A DNA stretch of 64,000 bases, taken from NCBI RefSeq assembly GCF_030540775.2, contig NZ_CP141266.1, positions 3,211,001 to 3,275,000 on the forward strand, in the 5' to 3' direction. Source of the stretch: Flavivirga abyssicola. Lineage in GTDB: Bacteria; Bacteroidota; Bacteroidia; Flavobacteriales; Flavobacteriaceae. Position 1 is the stretch's first letter. Each line of letters starts with the position of its first letter. Made by a program: the position numbers and the translations under genes. The notes below the pieces were generated by a model. It was not told the origin of the DNA. It saw only the letters and a list, made by a program, of their open reading frames with translations, and ran no database searches. Shown one piece after another: positions 26,867-35,586 of this stretch.

Positions 26867-27651
26867 TAAGATAGATCTTCTTTAATCATAGAGTTAAGTT
26901 GATTTGTATCTTTATAAACAACAAACTCACCATCTTTAAAATAAGAAATATGGCCTGTTTCCTCACTTACAGCAAGGGCTAAAGCATCTGTTTTTTCAGT
27001 AACTCCAATGGCAGCTCTATGACGTAGACCAAAGCGTTGTGGAATATTCTTTTCATTATTCAAAGGAAGAATAACTCGTGTTGCTTTTACTATGTTGTTA
27101 CTAACTATAATAGCTCCATCATGTAATGGGCTATTTTTAAAAAAGATGCTTTCAATAATGGGTTGGGTCACTTTTATATTCATTTCATCTCCCGAAGAAG
27201 ATAAAAAATCCAGACTATTGTTTCTCTCAAAAACAATTAAAGCCCCGGTTTTGGTCATAGCCATTTTATTGCAAGCTGAAATGATAGCATCTATATCGGT
27301 TTCGTCACTAGTTTCAGTTTTTAAAAACTTAAGTTGTTTTAAAAATTTGCGTCGCCTGTTAAAATTGGTAGAACCAACCATTAATAAAAATTTTCGAATC
27401 TCTGGTTGGAATACAACTATTAAAGCAATAATTCCAACTTTCATAAAGCCACCAAAAATACCTGAGAGAAGCTCCATTTCAAGAAAGTCTGTAAGCTTCC
27501 AAACCAAATAAATAATAATAATACCTATAAAGATATTAATGGCAACGGTACCTTTTACAAGCTTGTAAACATAATAAAGTAAAAGGGCTACAAGAACAAC
27601 ATCAACATAATCGATGAGGCGTAAGTCTAAAATGTCTTTAAAAATATCCAA
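26866..27651 (-). CDS. cdaA: Diadenylate cyclase CdaA
   Basis: A 261-residue membrane-bound diadenylate cyclase that makes c-di-AMP from two ATP. Three N-terminal membrane helices (about residues 12-75) precede the DAC domain. Its catalytic DGA is in SPLHDGAIIVSNNIV and the RHR is in RFGLRHRAAIGVTEKTDAL, followed by the SEETGHISYF strand. Initiation is at a TTG (27651), giving DIFKDILDLRLIDYVDV. The order folP then cdaA is recurrent in Bacteroidota. No phosphodiesterase or c-di-AMP receptor gene is seen nearby. Confidence 0.96.
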   Translation of the reverse strand: MDIFKDILDLRLIDYVDVVLVALLLYYVYKLVKGTVAINIFIGIIIIYLVWKLTDFLEMELLSGIFGGFMKVGIIALIVVFQPEIRKFLLMVGSTNFNRRRKFLKQLKFLKTETSDETDIDAIISACNKMAMTKTGALIVFERNNSLDFLSSSGDEMNIKVTQPIIESIFFKNSPLHDGAIIVSNNIVKATRVILPLNNEKNIPQRFGLRHRAAIGVTEKTDALALAVSEETGHISYFKDGEFVVYKDTNQLNSMIKEDLS

Positions 27652-27686
27652 CGGTAGTGGGTTTTGGTAAATTTAAGAAAATATGG

Positions 27687-28373
27687 TTAATTAGAAATAC
27701 CTTCATGATTTGATATTTTGATATGCTCATTTTTTATTTCAGATAAAATAGATTTGATTGAAATATAATCCTGAAAAGTTAAATCTTTTTCGAACCTTAG
27801 AAAGATCTCATATGCTTTCGAATTTGAGTTTAGTGAATCCTTAATAATGTTTATTAAAGAAGATGTATCGGTTTTAAATATAACATGATCCATAGTAATG
27901 ATATTTATGTCATTTACATCAAAAACTAACAAGTCAACACTATTGGCTTCAGATTTAAGTTTATTATTTTCTTTAATACTATAGACACTAGTGCTATCAT
28001 GGTAAACAACATCTGTAAACTCAATAAACCCTAAATTCTTTTTACTAGTGTCGTTACATGTAAAATAGTTTTTAACGCCTTTCTTTTTATGACTTGAATT
28101 TTGCTTCTTATCTTGAAGAAATTTTATGTGAGGAATCGCCTGTTTAAGAGTTAAACGTTTATCAACATTAACCAGCCAGTTTGTTGTACTAATTAAATTC
28201 TTTCTATTCAATTCAACACTATCTTTTTGTGTCGTATCGTAAAATAAATAAGCAGGGGAGACATCATGTATTTCTGTAATATTTGCATGATCAATTTCTG
28301 GTAAAAGAACGATTTTTTCGTTTCCGCAAGCAAGCATCAAACTAATAACAAATAAGAGAACAATCTTTTTCAT
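27687..28373 (-). CDS. Hypothetical lipoprotein in the folP-cdaA operon
   Basis: A 228-residue product with lipoprotein signal (VLLFVISLMLAC, Cys16, then GNEK). The mature part has a conserved-looking RLTLKQAIPHIKFLQDKKQNSS stretch, a FTCND cysteine and a C-terminal helix rich in Lys/Glu (EIFLRFEKDLTFQDYISIKSILSE). The C-terminal third resembles the small periplasmic ExbD/TolR-like fold in rhythm, but this is only an impression. It is 5 bases after folP and 35 bases before cdaA, so clearly co-transcribed. Function is unknown. Confidence 0.8.
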   Translation of the reverse strand: MKKIVLLFVISLMLACGNEKIVLLPEIDHANITEIHDVSPAYLFYDTTQKDSVELNRKNLISTTNWLVNVDKRLTLKQAIPHIKFLQDKKQNSSHKKKGVKNYFTCNDTSKKNLGFIEFTDVVYHDSTSVYSIKENNKLKSEANSVDLLVFDVNDINIITMDHVIFKTDTSSLINIIKDSLNSNSKAYEIFLRFEKDLTFQDYISIKSILSEIKNEHIKISNHEGISN

Positions 28374-28378
28374 AAATT

Positions 28379-29203
28379 CTAACGAACAACCGATTCAACC
28401 AATTTAATACATTCCATAGCCTCTTTAACATCATGAACCCTTAAAATCGAAGCTTGTTTTTGTAAAGCTATCGTATTTAAAACACTCGTGCCATTGAGAG
28501 CTTCTTTAGCTGAAGTTTCCAAAGTTTTATAAATCATAGATTTTCTGGAAACACCAACTAATACAGGCTTTTCAATCATTTTAAAAAGGTCAAACTTATT
28601 TAGCAATTCATAATTCTGTTCCAACGTTTTGGCGAATCCAAATCCAGGATCTACAATAATATCAATAATTCCTAATTGTTTTGCCGCAGCAATACGTTCG
28701 GAAAAATAAAAGAGCATATCCTTGATAATATCGTCGTAATGAGTGTGTTGTTGCATGGTTTGTGGTGTCCCTTTCATGTGCATCATAATGTATGGTACAT
28801 GCAAATCGGCAATAGTTTGCAGCATATCGTCATCTAATTTTCCTGCAGAAATATCATTAATTAAAGCAGCTCCAGCTTCAATACATTGCTTTGCAACGTT
28901 ACTTCTAAAGGTATCTATAGACAGTAGAACTTCGGGAAATTCTTTTACAATTAAATTAACAATTGGTAAAATTCGTTTTAATTCATCAGCTTCACTAACA
29001 TGGTCTGCATTTGGTCGCGAACTGTATGCGCCAACATCAATAAAAGTAGCACCTTCACTAATCATCAATTCTACATGTTTTAAGATGTCAGAGGTGTTTT
29101 TATGTTGACCACCATCATAAAACGAATCTGGGGTTATATTTAAAATACCCATCACTTTTGGCGATGTTAAATCAATGAGTTTTCCTTTACAGTTTATTGT
29201 CAT
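28379..29203 (-). CDS. folP: Dihydropteroate synthase
   Basis: A 274-residue TIM-barrel enzyme that condenses dihydropterin pyrophosphate with p-aminobenzoate to form dihydropteroate; it is the sulfonamide target. Signatures: VMGILNITPDSFYDGGQ (pyrophosphate loop), FIDVGAYSSRPNADHVSEADE, INDISAG, IMMHMKGTPQTMQ, DPGFGFAKTLEQNY and PVLVGVSRKSMIYK. It is first gene of a four-gene minus-strand operon (folP, lipoprotein, cdaA, DUF3667) and is divergent from the DUF1599 gene. Confidence 0.97.
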   Translation of the reverse strand: MTINCKGKLIDLTSPKVMGILNITPDSFYDGGQHKNTSDILKHVELMISEGATFIDVGAYSSRPNADHVSEADELKRILPIVNLIVKEFPEVLLSIDTFRSNVAKQCIEAGAALINDISAGKLDDDMLQTIADLHVPYIMMHMKGTPQTMQQHTHYDDIIKDMLFYFSERIAAAKQLGIIDIIVDPGFGFAKTLEQNYELLNKFDLFKMIEKPVLVGVSRKSMIYKTLETSAKEALNGTSVLNTIALQKQASILRVHDVKEAMECIKLVESVVR

Positions 29204-29308
29204 TTATACCGTTTTGTATGGTGTTTGTACTAAGTTTAAAACTTTAATACTGAAACCTTGATGGTTAAACTTTTTTATGCGAAATTTACGCAAAATACAT
29301 TTTAATTC

Positions 29309-29848
29309 ATGCAAGATACTTCAAAACAATATGATGCCGTAGTGGATACGTGTAAAAGTTTATTTATTAAAAAAATGTCGGATTATGGCAGTGCATGGCG
29401 CATTTTGCGATTACCATCACTTACCGATCAAATTTTTATTAAAGCACAGCGTATTAGAGGGCTTCAACAAAATGATGTTAGAAAGGTAGATGAAGGCGAA
29501 GTGAGTGAATTTATTGGTATTATAAATTACTGTATTATGGCATTAATTCAGTTAGAAAAAGGGGTGGTAGAGCAACCAGATTTATCTACAGAAGACGCTA
29601 CTGAATTATATGAAAAACAAGTGGCCATTACAAAACAGCTTATGCAAGATAAAAATCATGACTATGGTGAAGCATGGCGAGATATGCGGGTAAGTAGCTT
29701 AACCGATTTAATTTTACAAAAGTTGTTGAGAGTTAAGCAAATTGAAGATAATGCAGGAAAAACTTTGGTAAGTGAAGGTATTGATGCTAATTATCAAGAT
29801 ATGATTAATTATGCCATTTTTGCCTTAATTCATTTAAATGAAAAATAA
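29309..29848 (+). CDS. DUF1599 (nucleotide-modification-associated) protein
   Basis: A 179-residue helical protein with two tandem copies of one domain: residues about 15-70 (KKMSDYGSAWRILRLPSLTDQIFIKAQRIRGLQ) and about 108-165 (KNHDYGEAWRDMRVSSLTDLILQKLLRVKQIED). Each carries the conserved DYGxAWRxxRxxSLTD. DUF1599 has been proposed, from genome context, to act in nucleotide modification. It is the first gene of the forward run leading to tpiA, and is followed by an intergenic repeat. Confidence 0.9.
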   Translation: MQDTSKQYDAVVDTCKSLFIKKMSDYGSAWRILRLPSLTDQIFIKAQRIRGLQQNDVRKVDEGEVSEFIGIINYCIMALIQLEKGVVEQPDLSTEDATELYEKQVAITKQLMQDKNHDYGEAWRDMRVSSLTDLILQKLLRVKQIEDNAGKTLVSEGIDANYQDMINYAIFALIHLNEK

Positions 29849-29850
29849 CT

Positions 29851-29942
29851 GTTATTCCTGCGACATGTGCTGAACTTGTTTTAATAAGCAGGAATTTACA
29901 AATAAGGTTCAATCAAAAAGATTCCCGTCTTTGTGGGAATGA
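29851..29942. repeat. Dispersed intergenic repeat, copy 3 (inverted)
   Basis: The palindrome TTATTCCTGCGACATGTGCT to AATAAGCAGGAATTT, followed by ATTCCCGTCTTTGTGGGAAT, is the reverse-orientation relative of 10682-10771. It fills the whole gap up to the next gene. Confidence 0.55.
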
Positions 29943-29951
29943 CAAAAAATT

Positions 29952-31268
29952 ATGAAGTATTTAGTAGGCATATCAAGAGTATTTGTTGGTGTTTTATTTA
30001 TCATTTCTGGATTAATAAAACTAAACGACCCACTGGGGTTTTCATATAAGTTAGAGGAATATTTTAGTGCAGATGTTTTAAATATTACGTTTTTAGAGCC
30101 GTATGCATTGATGGTGTCAGTTTTAGTTGTTGTTTTTGAGGTTGTTCTAGGCGTGTTTTTACTTATAGGGTATAAACCAAAATTCACCATTTGGAGTTTG
30201 TTAGGAATGATCGTATTTTTTACATTTTTAACATTCTATTCTGCATATTTCGATAAAGTAAAAGACTGCGGTTGTTTTGGTGATGCTTTAAAGTTAACAC
30301 CATGGGAAAGCTTTACAAAGGATTTGATTTTACTGTTTTTTATATTGATTCTGTTTTTTGGAATAAAACATATAAAACCTTTATTTAGTAAACTATTAAC
30401 AACGGTGATTGCTCTATTAGGTTTTATATTTAGTCTTTGGTTTGGATATCATGTTTTAGAGCATTTACCAGCTAAAGATTTTAGAGCATATAAAATTGGA
30501 GCCAATATTCAAGAAGGTATGAGCATTCCTGAGGATGCAGCAAAGCCTATTGTAGAATACAGTTGGAAGTTTAATGTAGGAGGAGAGGAGAAGGTTGTTA
30601 CGACTAACGGATCTTACCCTTCAGTTGAAGGTGATTTTGTTAGTGTTGATACAAAAGTAATTCAAGAAGGCTATCAACCACCTATTTACGATTTTTCAAT
30701 AGAAAGTGAAGATGAAAACTTAACAGATCAGTTTTTAGAAGAAGAAAATCTTATTGTTATAGTGTCTTATAGTTTGGAGAAGATTGAACAAGTAGGAGCT
30801 ATGAAATTAAAGAGATTATCTGAAGAAGCCACTAAAAATGGCTATAAAGTTATTGGTTTAACAGCTTCTGGTGAAGAAGCCAAACAGCGGATTAAAGAAG
30901 CTTATGGTATTGATTTTGAATTTTATTTATGCGATGAAAAAGCCTTAAAGACTGTAGTACGTTCCAATCCTGGTGTTTTGGAAATAGATAAAGGCACTAT
31001 CAAGCAAAAAGTACATTGGAATGATATTGATGATTTAGAGTTGCCAAAAGTTGAAAGAAAACCAGAACCAAAAATAATTGAAGATGTTATTGCTTATTTT
31101 ATTGATGGAGAATCATCAACAAAAGAAAAGGTAGAGGTTTTAGACTCTACAAAAATTGAAAGTATTAATGTTGTTAAAGATTCTTTACAGCTAATAGCAT
31201 TAAATGCTAAGGATAGCACTAGTACGTTTTATACAGGCATTATTGAAGTTAAACTTAAAGGCGAATAA
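29952..31268 (+). CDS. BT_3928 family DoxX-like membrane protein with periplasmic thioredoxin-like region
   Basis: A 438-residue protein. Residues 1-145 are four membrane helices of the DoxX/MauE type (VGISRVFVGVLFIISGLIKLNDP; KVKDCGCFGDALKLTPWESF carries a Cys-x-Cys). Helix 5 is near 147-165. Residues about 170-400 are extracytoplasmic with a thioredoxin-like pattern lacking a CxxC (ENLIVIVSYSLEKIEQVGAMKLKRLSEEATKNGYKVIGLTAS). The last 50 residues form a variable tail. The family (BT_3928) is conserved beside tpiA in Bacteroidota, and a redox or lipid-quinone role is inferred from DoxX/MauE kin. The genes after it run to tpiA. Confidence 0.88.
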   Translation: MKYLVGISRVFVGVLFIISGLIKLNDPLGFSYKLEEYFSADVLNITFLEPYALMVSVLVVVFEVVLGVFLLIGYKPKFTIWSLLGMIVFFTFLTFYSAYFDKVKDCGCFGDALKLTPWESFTKDLILLFFILILFFGIKHIKPLFSKLLTTVIALLGFIFSLWFGYHVLEHLPAKDFRAYKIGANIQEGMSIPEDAAKPIVEYSWKFNVGGEEKVVTTNGSYPSVEGDFVSVDTKVIQEGYQPPIYDFSIESEDENLTDQFLEEENLIVIVSYSLEKIEQVGAMKLKRLSEEATKNGYKVIGLTASGEEAKQRIKEAYGIDFEFYLCDEKALKTVVRSNPGVLEIDKGTIKQKVHWNDIDDLELPKVERKPEPKIIEDVIAYFIDGESSTKEKVEVLDSTKIESINVVKDSLQLIALNAKDSTSTFYTGIIEVKLKGE

Positions 31269-31335
31269 TTTTTTATATATTCTTATTTGTCTAAACAAAT
31301 AAACTTATTTTAAACACATCAACTAATAAACTTAT

Positions 31336-32412
31336 TTGATAAGCTACTTACTAAATAAAATCACATATGCTTTACTCACATTATTTGGAGTAGTTACTGT
31401 TATTTTCTTTTTATTTAATGTACTTCCTGGAGATCCAGCGCAAATGATGCTTGGGCAAAATGAAGATAGTGAGCAACTAGCAATCGTCAAACAAAAATAC
31501 GGATTCGATAAGTCTATAAGTACTCAGTATTTCTACTATTTAAATGACTTATCACCAATCTCATTTCATTCAAAAAAACAAGCGGATTATACTTTTTTAA
31601 AAGCAGGAAAATACAGTGCAACGAAGTTGTTTTCAATAGGAAATACCACCACTGTTTTAAAATTTCCTTATTTACGGGAATCTTTTACAAAACAAGGAAA
31701 AAAAGTAAGTCGTGTGTTAGCAGAAACATTACCTAATACCTTTGTCTTAGCTGTTACAGCTATAATTATTGCTATGATTTTAGGTGTTTTATTGGGAATC
31801 GTTTCTGCATTATATAAAGATAAATGGCTAGATAAAACTATTCAGATCTTTAGTACTTTAGGGATGAGTATTCCATCGTTTTTCAGTGCTATTTTGTTTG
31901 CCTGGTTTTTTGGTTATATACTGCATGAGTATACCAATTTGGAAATGACAGGAAGCTTATACGAATTAGATGATTTTGGAGAAGCCATGCATATTAAATG
32001 GAAGAACCTAATACTTCCTGCAGTTGTATTAGGAATTCGACCGTTAGCCGTAGTGATACAACTTATGCGAAATTCGTTATTAGAAGTTTTTAATCAGGAT
32101 TATATCCGTACAGCAAGAGCCAAAGGGCTAAGTGAATTTCAAATTATAAAAAAACATGCTGTTAAAAATGCTCTAAACCCTGTTGTAACAGCTATATCAG
32201 GTTGGTTCGCTTCTATGCTAGCAGGAGCCGTTTTTGTAGAGTATATTTTTGGTTGGAATGGGTTGGGGAAAGAGATTGTAAATGCGTTAAATACATTAGA
32301 TTTGCCAGTTATTATGGGTTCTGTATTAATTATAGCCTTACTCTTTATAATTATTAATATTTTTGTAGACTTAATTTATGTATGGTTAGATCCGAAAGTG
32401 AAGCTGCAATAA
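31336..32412 (+). CDS. ABC transporter permease, DppB/OppB type (no partner genes nearby)
   Basis: A 358-residue inner-membrane permease of the peptide/nickel (binding-protein-dependent) type. It starts at TTG with ISYLLNKITYALLTLFGVV and the N-terminal NVLPGDPAQMMLGQ signature. An extracytoplasmic segment of about 80 residues (residues 60-130) follows, longer than I expect for DppB. Four or five more helices contain the EAA-like loop (IRTARAKGLSEFQIIKKHAVKNALNPVV). No DppC, ATPase or binding protein is adjacent, so partners must be encoded elsewhere. It lies 8 bases before the TlpA-like gene and may be co-transcribed with it. Confidence 0.92.
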   Translation: MISYLLNKITYALLTLFGVVTVIFFLFNVLPGDPAQMMLGQNEDSEQLAIVKQKYGFDKSISTQYFYYLNDLSPISFHSKKQADYTFLKAGKYSATKLFSIGNTTTVLKFPYLRESFTKQGKKVSRVLAETLPNTFVLAVTAIIIAMILGVLLGIVSALYKDKWLDKTIQIFSTLGMSIPSFFSAILFAWFFGYILHEYTNLEMTGSLYELDDFGEAMHIKWKNLILPAVVLGIRPLAVVIQLMRNSLLEVFNQDYIRTARAKGLSEFQIIKKHAVKNALNPVVTAISGWFASMLAGAVFVEYIFGWNGLGKEIVNALNTLDLPVIMGSVLIIALLFIIINIFVDLIYVWLDPKVKLQ

Positions 32413-32419
32413 TTGATAT

Positions 32420-32902
32420 ATGAAAAAAATAAGCTATATACTTATACTATTAATCACCATTTTTAGTTGTAAAAAGTCTCCAACACAATTTTCTGAAGCA
32501 GCTTTAAACGATATATTTATTACTCTGGAAGGTAGTCCTATAGCTTTTAGAGATATTTTAGAGACTCATAAGGGAAAAACATTAGTGATTGATGTATGGG
32601 CATCGTGGTGTAGCGATTGTATAAAAGGAATGCCGAAGGTTAAAGACTTACAAGCCGAATATAAAGAGGTTACCTATATCTTTTTGTCTTTAGATAAAAC
32701 CCAAAAAGCATGGAAAAAAGGCATTGAAAAATATGATGTAAAAGGGATACATTATTTTATGAAGTCCGGTTGGGATGGGATGTTTAGCGATTTTATAGAC
32801 CTCGATTGGATACCGCGTTACATGGTAGTAGATGCAAAAGGAAATATTGAACTATTTGAAGCTGTTAAAGCAGACGATATAAGAATTAAAGAAAATTTAT
32901 AA
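32420..32902 (+). CDS. TlpA-family thioredoxin-like lipoprotein
   Basis: A 160-residue periplasm-facing thiol-disulfide protein: lipobox signal (LILLITIFSC, Cys17), then a redoxin fold with the redox motif DVWASWCSDCIKGMPKV (W-C-S-D-C) and the cis-Pro region DLDWIPRYMVVDAKG. A role in reducing or oxidising exported thiols is inferred from the family. It lies between the DppB-like permease (8 bases) and tpiA (41 bases), in an order that recurs in flavobacteria. Confidence 0.92.
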   Translation: MKKISYILILLITIFSCKKSPTQFSEAALNDIFITLEGSPIAFRDILETHKGKTLVIDVWASWCSDCIKGMPKVKDLQAEYKEVTYIFLSLDKTQKAWKKGIEKYDVKGIHYFMKSGWDGMFSDFIDLDWIPRYMVVDAKGNIELFEAVKADDIRIKENL

Positions 32903-32943
32903 TAATTAACAAAGCCCTTTATTTTTTAAAGGTTTACATTAAA

Positions 32944-33693
32944 ATGAGAAAACAAATTGTAGCAGGTAACTGGAAAATGAATAATGATTTATCACAAACA
33001 GAATCATTAATTAATGAGTTGAAAAGTAAAACTAAAACCTCAAATGCAGAGGTTATGGTAGCACCAACATTTACTAATTTATATCACGCTTACAGCGTAT
33101 TAAAAACGACTAATATAGAAGTTATTGCACAAAACATGCATTTTGCAGAAAATGGTGCTTATACAGGTGAAATAAGTGCTGGGATGCTTAAAAGTATTGG
33201 AATAGAAACAGTTATTTTAGGACATAGTGAACGTCGTGAGTATTTTAATGAAACAGATGAATTACTAGCTAAAAAAGTAGATGCAGCATTAGCAAAGGGT
33301 ATGCGTGTAATTTTCTGTTTTGGAGAAGAACTAGCCGATAGAAAATCCGGAAACGAAGAAGCTGTTGTTGGAAATCAAATTAAAAATGCCTTATTTCATT
33401 TAGATGCCGCTTCTTACCAAAATATCGTATTAGCCTATGAGCCTGTTTGGGCAATTGGTACGGGTGAGACAGCTAGCCCAGAGCAAGCACAAGATATGCA
33501 TGCTTTTATAAGAAAGACATTAGCTGATAAATACGGGAATGATGTAGCTGATGAAGTTTCAATTCTTTATGGTGGTAGTGTTAAGCCTGCAAATGCAGAA
33601 GAAATTTTTTCTAAACCAGATGTGGACGGTGGTTTAATTGGAGGTGCTGCACTTAAGGCAGACGACTTTTTTGCCATTGTAAATGCATTTTAA
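32944..33693 (+). CDS. tpiA: Triose-phosphate isomerase
   Basis: A 249-residue (beta/alpha)8 enzyme that interconverts dihydroxyacetone phosphate and glyceraldehyde 3-phosphate. VAGNWKMNNDL carries the catalytic Lys, VILGHSERREYF the catalytic His, AYEPVWAIGTGETA the catalytic Glu and lid loop, and ILYGGSVKPANA with GGLIGGAALK the phosphate-binding loops. It has full length and a normal start. Confidence 0.98.
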   Translation: MRKQIVAGNWKMNNDLSQTESLINELKSKTKTSNAEVMVAPTFTNLYHAYSVLKTTNIEVIAQNMHFAENGAYTGEISAGMLKSIGIETVILGHSERREYFNETDELLAKKVDAALAKGMRVIFCFGEELADRKSGNEEAVVGNQIKNALFHLDAASYQNIVLAYEPVWAIGTGETASPEQAQDMHAFIRKTLADKYGNDVADEVSILYGGSVKPANAEEIFSKPDVDGGLIGGAALKADDFFAIVNAF

Positions 33694-33812
33694 TTAAAAA
33701 GAACTCTAATTGTTAAGAAAATGAGTATCCATATAGAGGATTTCGTTTCTTTCAATCGATTATAAAATGACCTGATGGATTTATATAATTCATGAGGTTT
33801 TAAATAAAAACG

Positions 33813-34649
33813 ATGTCAAACATTATTTATATAGGTTACGAGTTTAAAGTAAGCCCAATACAACCTGGAGTAGAAATACTTATTGCAGAATTGGGGTATT
33901 CTGGTTTTGAAAGCTTTGTTGAAAATGAAACAGGGGTTACGGCATATATTCAAAAAGAGGCATGGAATGAATCTATACTTGAAGATGTTCAAATTTTAAA
34001 TTCAGATGAATTTGAAATCAGTTTTACATTTAAAGAAATTGAGCAAACCAATTGGAATCAAGAATGGGAAAAGAATTTTAACCCGATAGTTGTAGATGAT
34101 ATGTGTTCAGTTCGAGCACCATTTCATGATAAGCCCAATACAAAGTTTGATATTATTATTGAACCAAAAATGAGTTTTGGTACAGGACATCATGAAACAA
34201 CCCATATGATGATTCAGCATATTTTAAAAAATGATATGACTGATAAGTCTGTTTTAGATATGGGATGTGGTACAGGGGTATTAGCAATTTTGGCAGAAAT
34301 GAAAGGCGCAAAGCCTATTGATGCAGTAGATTACGATAATTGGTGTTATTTAAACAGTATGGAGAATGTTGCTCGTAATAATTGCCAGCATATTACCGTT
34401 ATAGAAGGGGATGCCACGGTTTTAAAAAACAAAAAGTACGATATTATTATTGCGAACATCAACCGAAATATTTTACTGAATGATATGAAAACTTATGTGT
34501 CTTGTTTAAATGAAGATGGGATGTTGTTTTTAAGCGGGTTTTATAATGATGATATTCCTATGATTACCGATGAATGTGAAAATCATTTGTTAAAATTTGA
34601 AGAAAAATTAGAAAGAAACAATTGGGTTTCCTTAAAATTTATAAATTGA
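33813..34649 (+). CDS. prmA: Ribosomal protein L11 methyltransferase
   Basis: A 278-residue class I SAM-dependent methyltransferase for ribosomal protein L11. The N-terminal recognition domain (residues 1-85) is followed by the linker WEKNFNPIVVDDMC and the Rossmann domain: SFGTGHHETTHMM, then motif I VLDMGCGTGVLAI, the acidic VDYDNW, and YDIIIANINRNILL (catalytic NPPY-like ANINRN). The order tpiA-prmA-clpS is commonly seen in flavobacteria. Confidence 0.96.
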   Translation: MSNIIYIGYEFKVSPIQPGVEILIAELGYSGFESFVENETGVTAYIQKEAWNESILEDVQILNSDEFEISFTFKEIEQTNWNQEWEKNFNPIVVDDMCSVRAPFHDKPNTKFDIIIEPKMSFGTGHHETTHMMIQHILKNDMTDKSVLDMGCGTGVLAILAEMKGAKPIDAVDYDNWCYLNSMENVARNNCQHITVIEGDATVLKNKKYDIIIANINRNILLNDMKTYVSCLNEDGMLFLSGFYNDDIPMITDECENHLLKFEEKLERNNWVSLKFIN

Positions 34650-34689
34650 ACAAAATTTCTAAAGCTTGCTTTAGAGTATCAAAATAAAA

Positions 34690-34730
34690 ATGTTATTCTT
34701 ACGAAAGTGGGGATCTAATAAAAATTGAGA
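34690..34730. repeat. Dispersed intergenic repeat, copy 4 (weak)
   Basis: TTATTCTTACGAAAGTGGGG followed by ATCTAATAAAAATTGAGA is a degraded relative of the first part of the repeat at 718-756 and 10682. Confidence 0.35.
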
Positions 34731-34731
34731 A

Positions 34732-35007
34732 ATGAGTACCAGAGAAAAAACATCAGAAGAATTACTACTTGAGGAAGAAGTATTAACTCAAAACGAAATT
34801 GTTTTGTTTAATGACGATGTTAATACATTCGATCATGTTATAGAAACACTTATTTATGCATGCGATCATACTGCAGAACAAGCAGAACAATGCTCGCTTA
34901 TAGTACATTATAAAGGAAAGTGTACAGTTAAAACAGGCGTATACGACGATTTAAAACCACGATGCTCAATGCTACTTGAAGCAGGATTAAGCGCTGAAAT
35001 AGTCTAA
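34732..35007 (+). CDS. clpS: ATP-dependent Clp protease adaptor ClpS
   Basis: A 91-residue N-end-rule adaptor that delivers substrates to ClpAP. The core is IVLFNDDVNTFDHVIETLIYACDHTAEQAEQCSLIVHYKGKC, with the canonical NDDxNTF and the H-x-x-G-like HYKGKC. The start sits directly after a repeat remnant. It is last gene of the forward run tpiA-prmA-clpS. A decayed HMA-gene copy begins 4 bases after its stop on the other strand. Confidence 0.96.
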   Translation: MSTREKTSEELLLEEEVLTQNEIVLFNDDVNTFDHVIETLIYACDHTAEQAEQCSLIVHYKGKCTVKTGVYDDLKPRCSMLLEAGLSAEIV

Positions 35008-35011
35008 TTTT

Positions 35012-35098
35012 TTAGCTGTCCATTCTACCAATAGCACCACTAACAAAAGATTTTGCTTTTGTAATTAGTACATTTTTTCTCCAACAATAGGGTAGGCA
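35012..35098 (-). pseudogene. Decayed 3' end of an HMA-domain gene (duplicate of 37461-37730)
   Basis: This stretch aligns along about 85 bases with the last part of the HMA gene (37461 to about 37548), with a handful of substitutions and one missing base. Read on the minus strand and correcting the frameshift, it ends ITKAKSFVSGAIGRMDS, against TTKAKSFVSCAIGRMNS in the intact gene. The N-terminal CxxC domain is missing. The other bases up to 35586 show no gene I can support. Confidence 0.75.
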
Positions 35099-35586
35099 CT
35101 TTCAGTAGTAAGCCCATTTAAGATAATATCAGAATAAAAAAATGCCACTAAATAAAATTTAGAGGTGTTTTTTATGTTTATACATGAATTTTCAGGAGGT
35201 ATTGCTCTTCAATACTTCAATACATGGATATTAAGTAGTTTATTTAACTAGGTATCCTATGTTTGGCATTTAATTTTCATTTATGTAACGAGCTGCTGAG
35301 CTGATTTTCTAATTCACCTACAGATTTCACTTCGTTACCCCCCTGACAATTGGATGGGTATAATTATTATGTATAACTTGCTTAATATTAAATAATTGAC
35401 TCGTTTTTAAAAGTGCCTGTTTCTATTTGCCATAATGAGCAATATGTTATTCTTTTTATGTTTTCTACAGAAAATGTACGATATAGTAAAAACCATATGT
35501 TGTAGTTATTGGGTCAACAGAGGTTAAATTGAGGAGTTGTCTTATTTAGTTTCGTAGAAGTTTAAAAACATAAAAAAAATTACATT

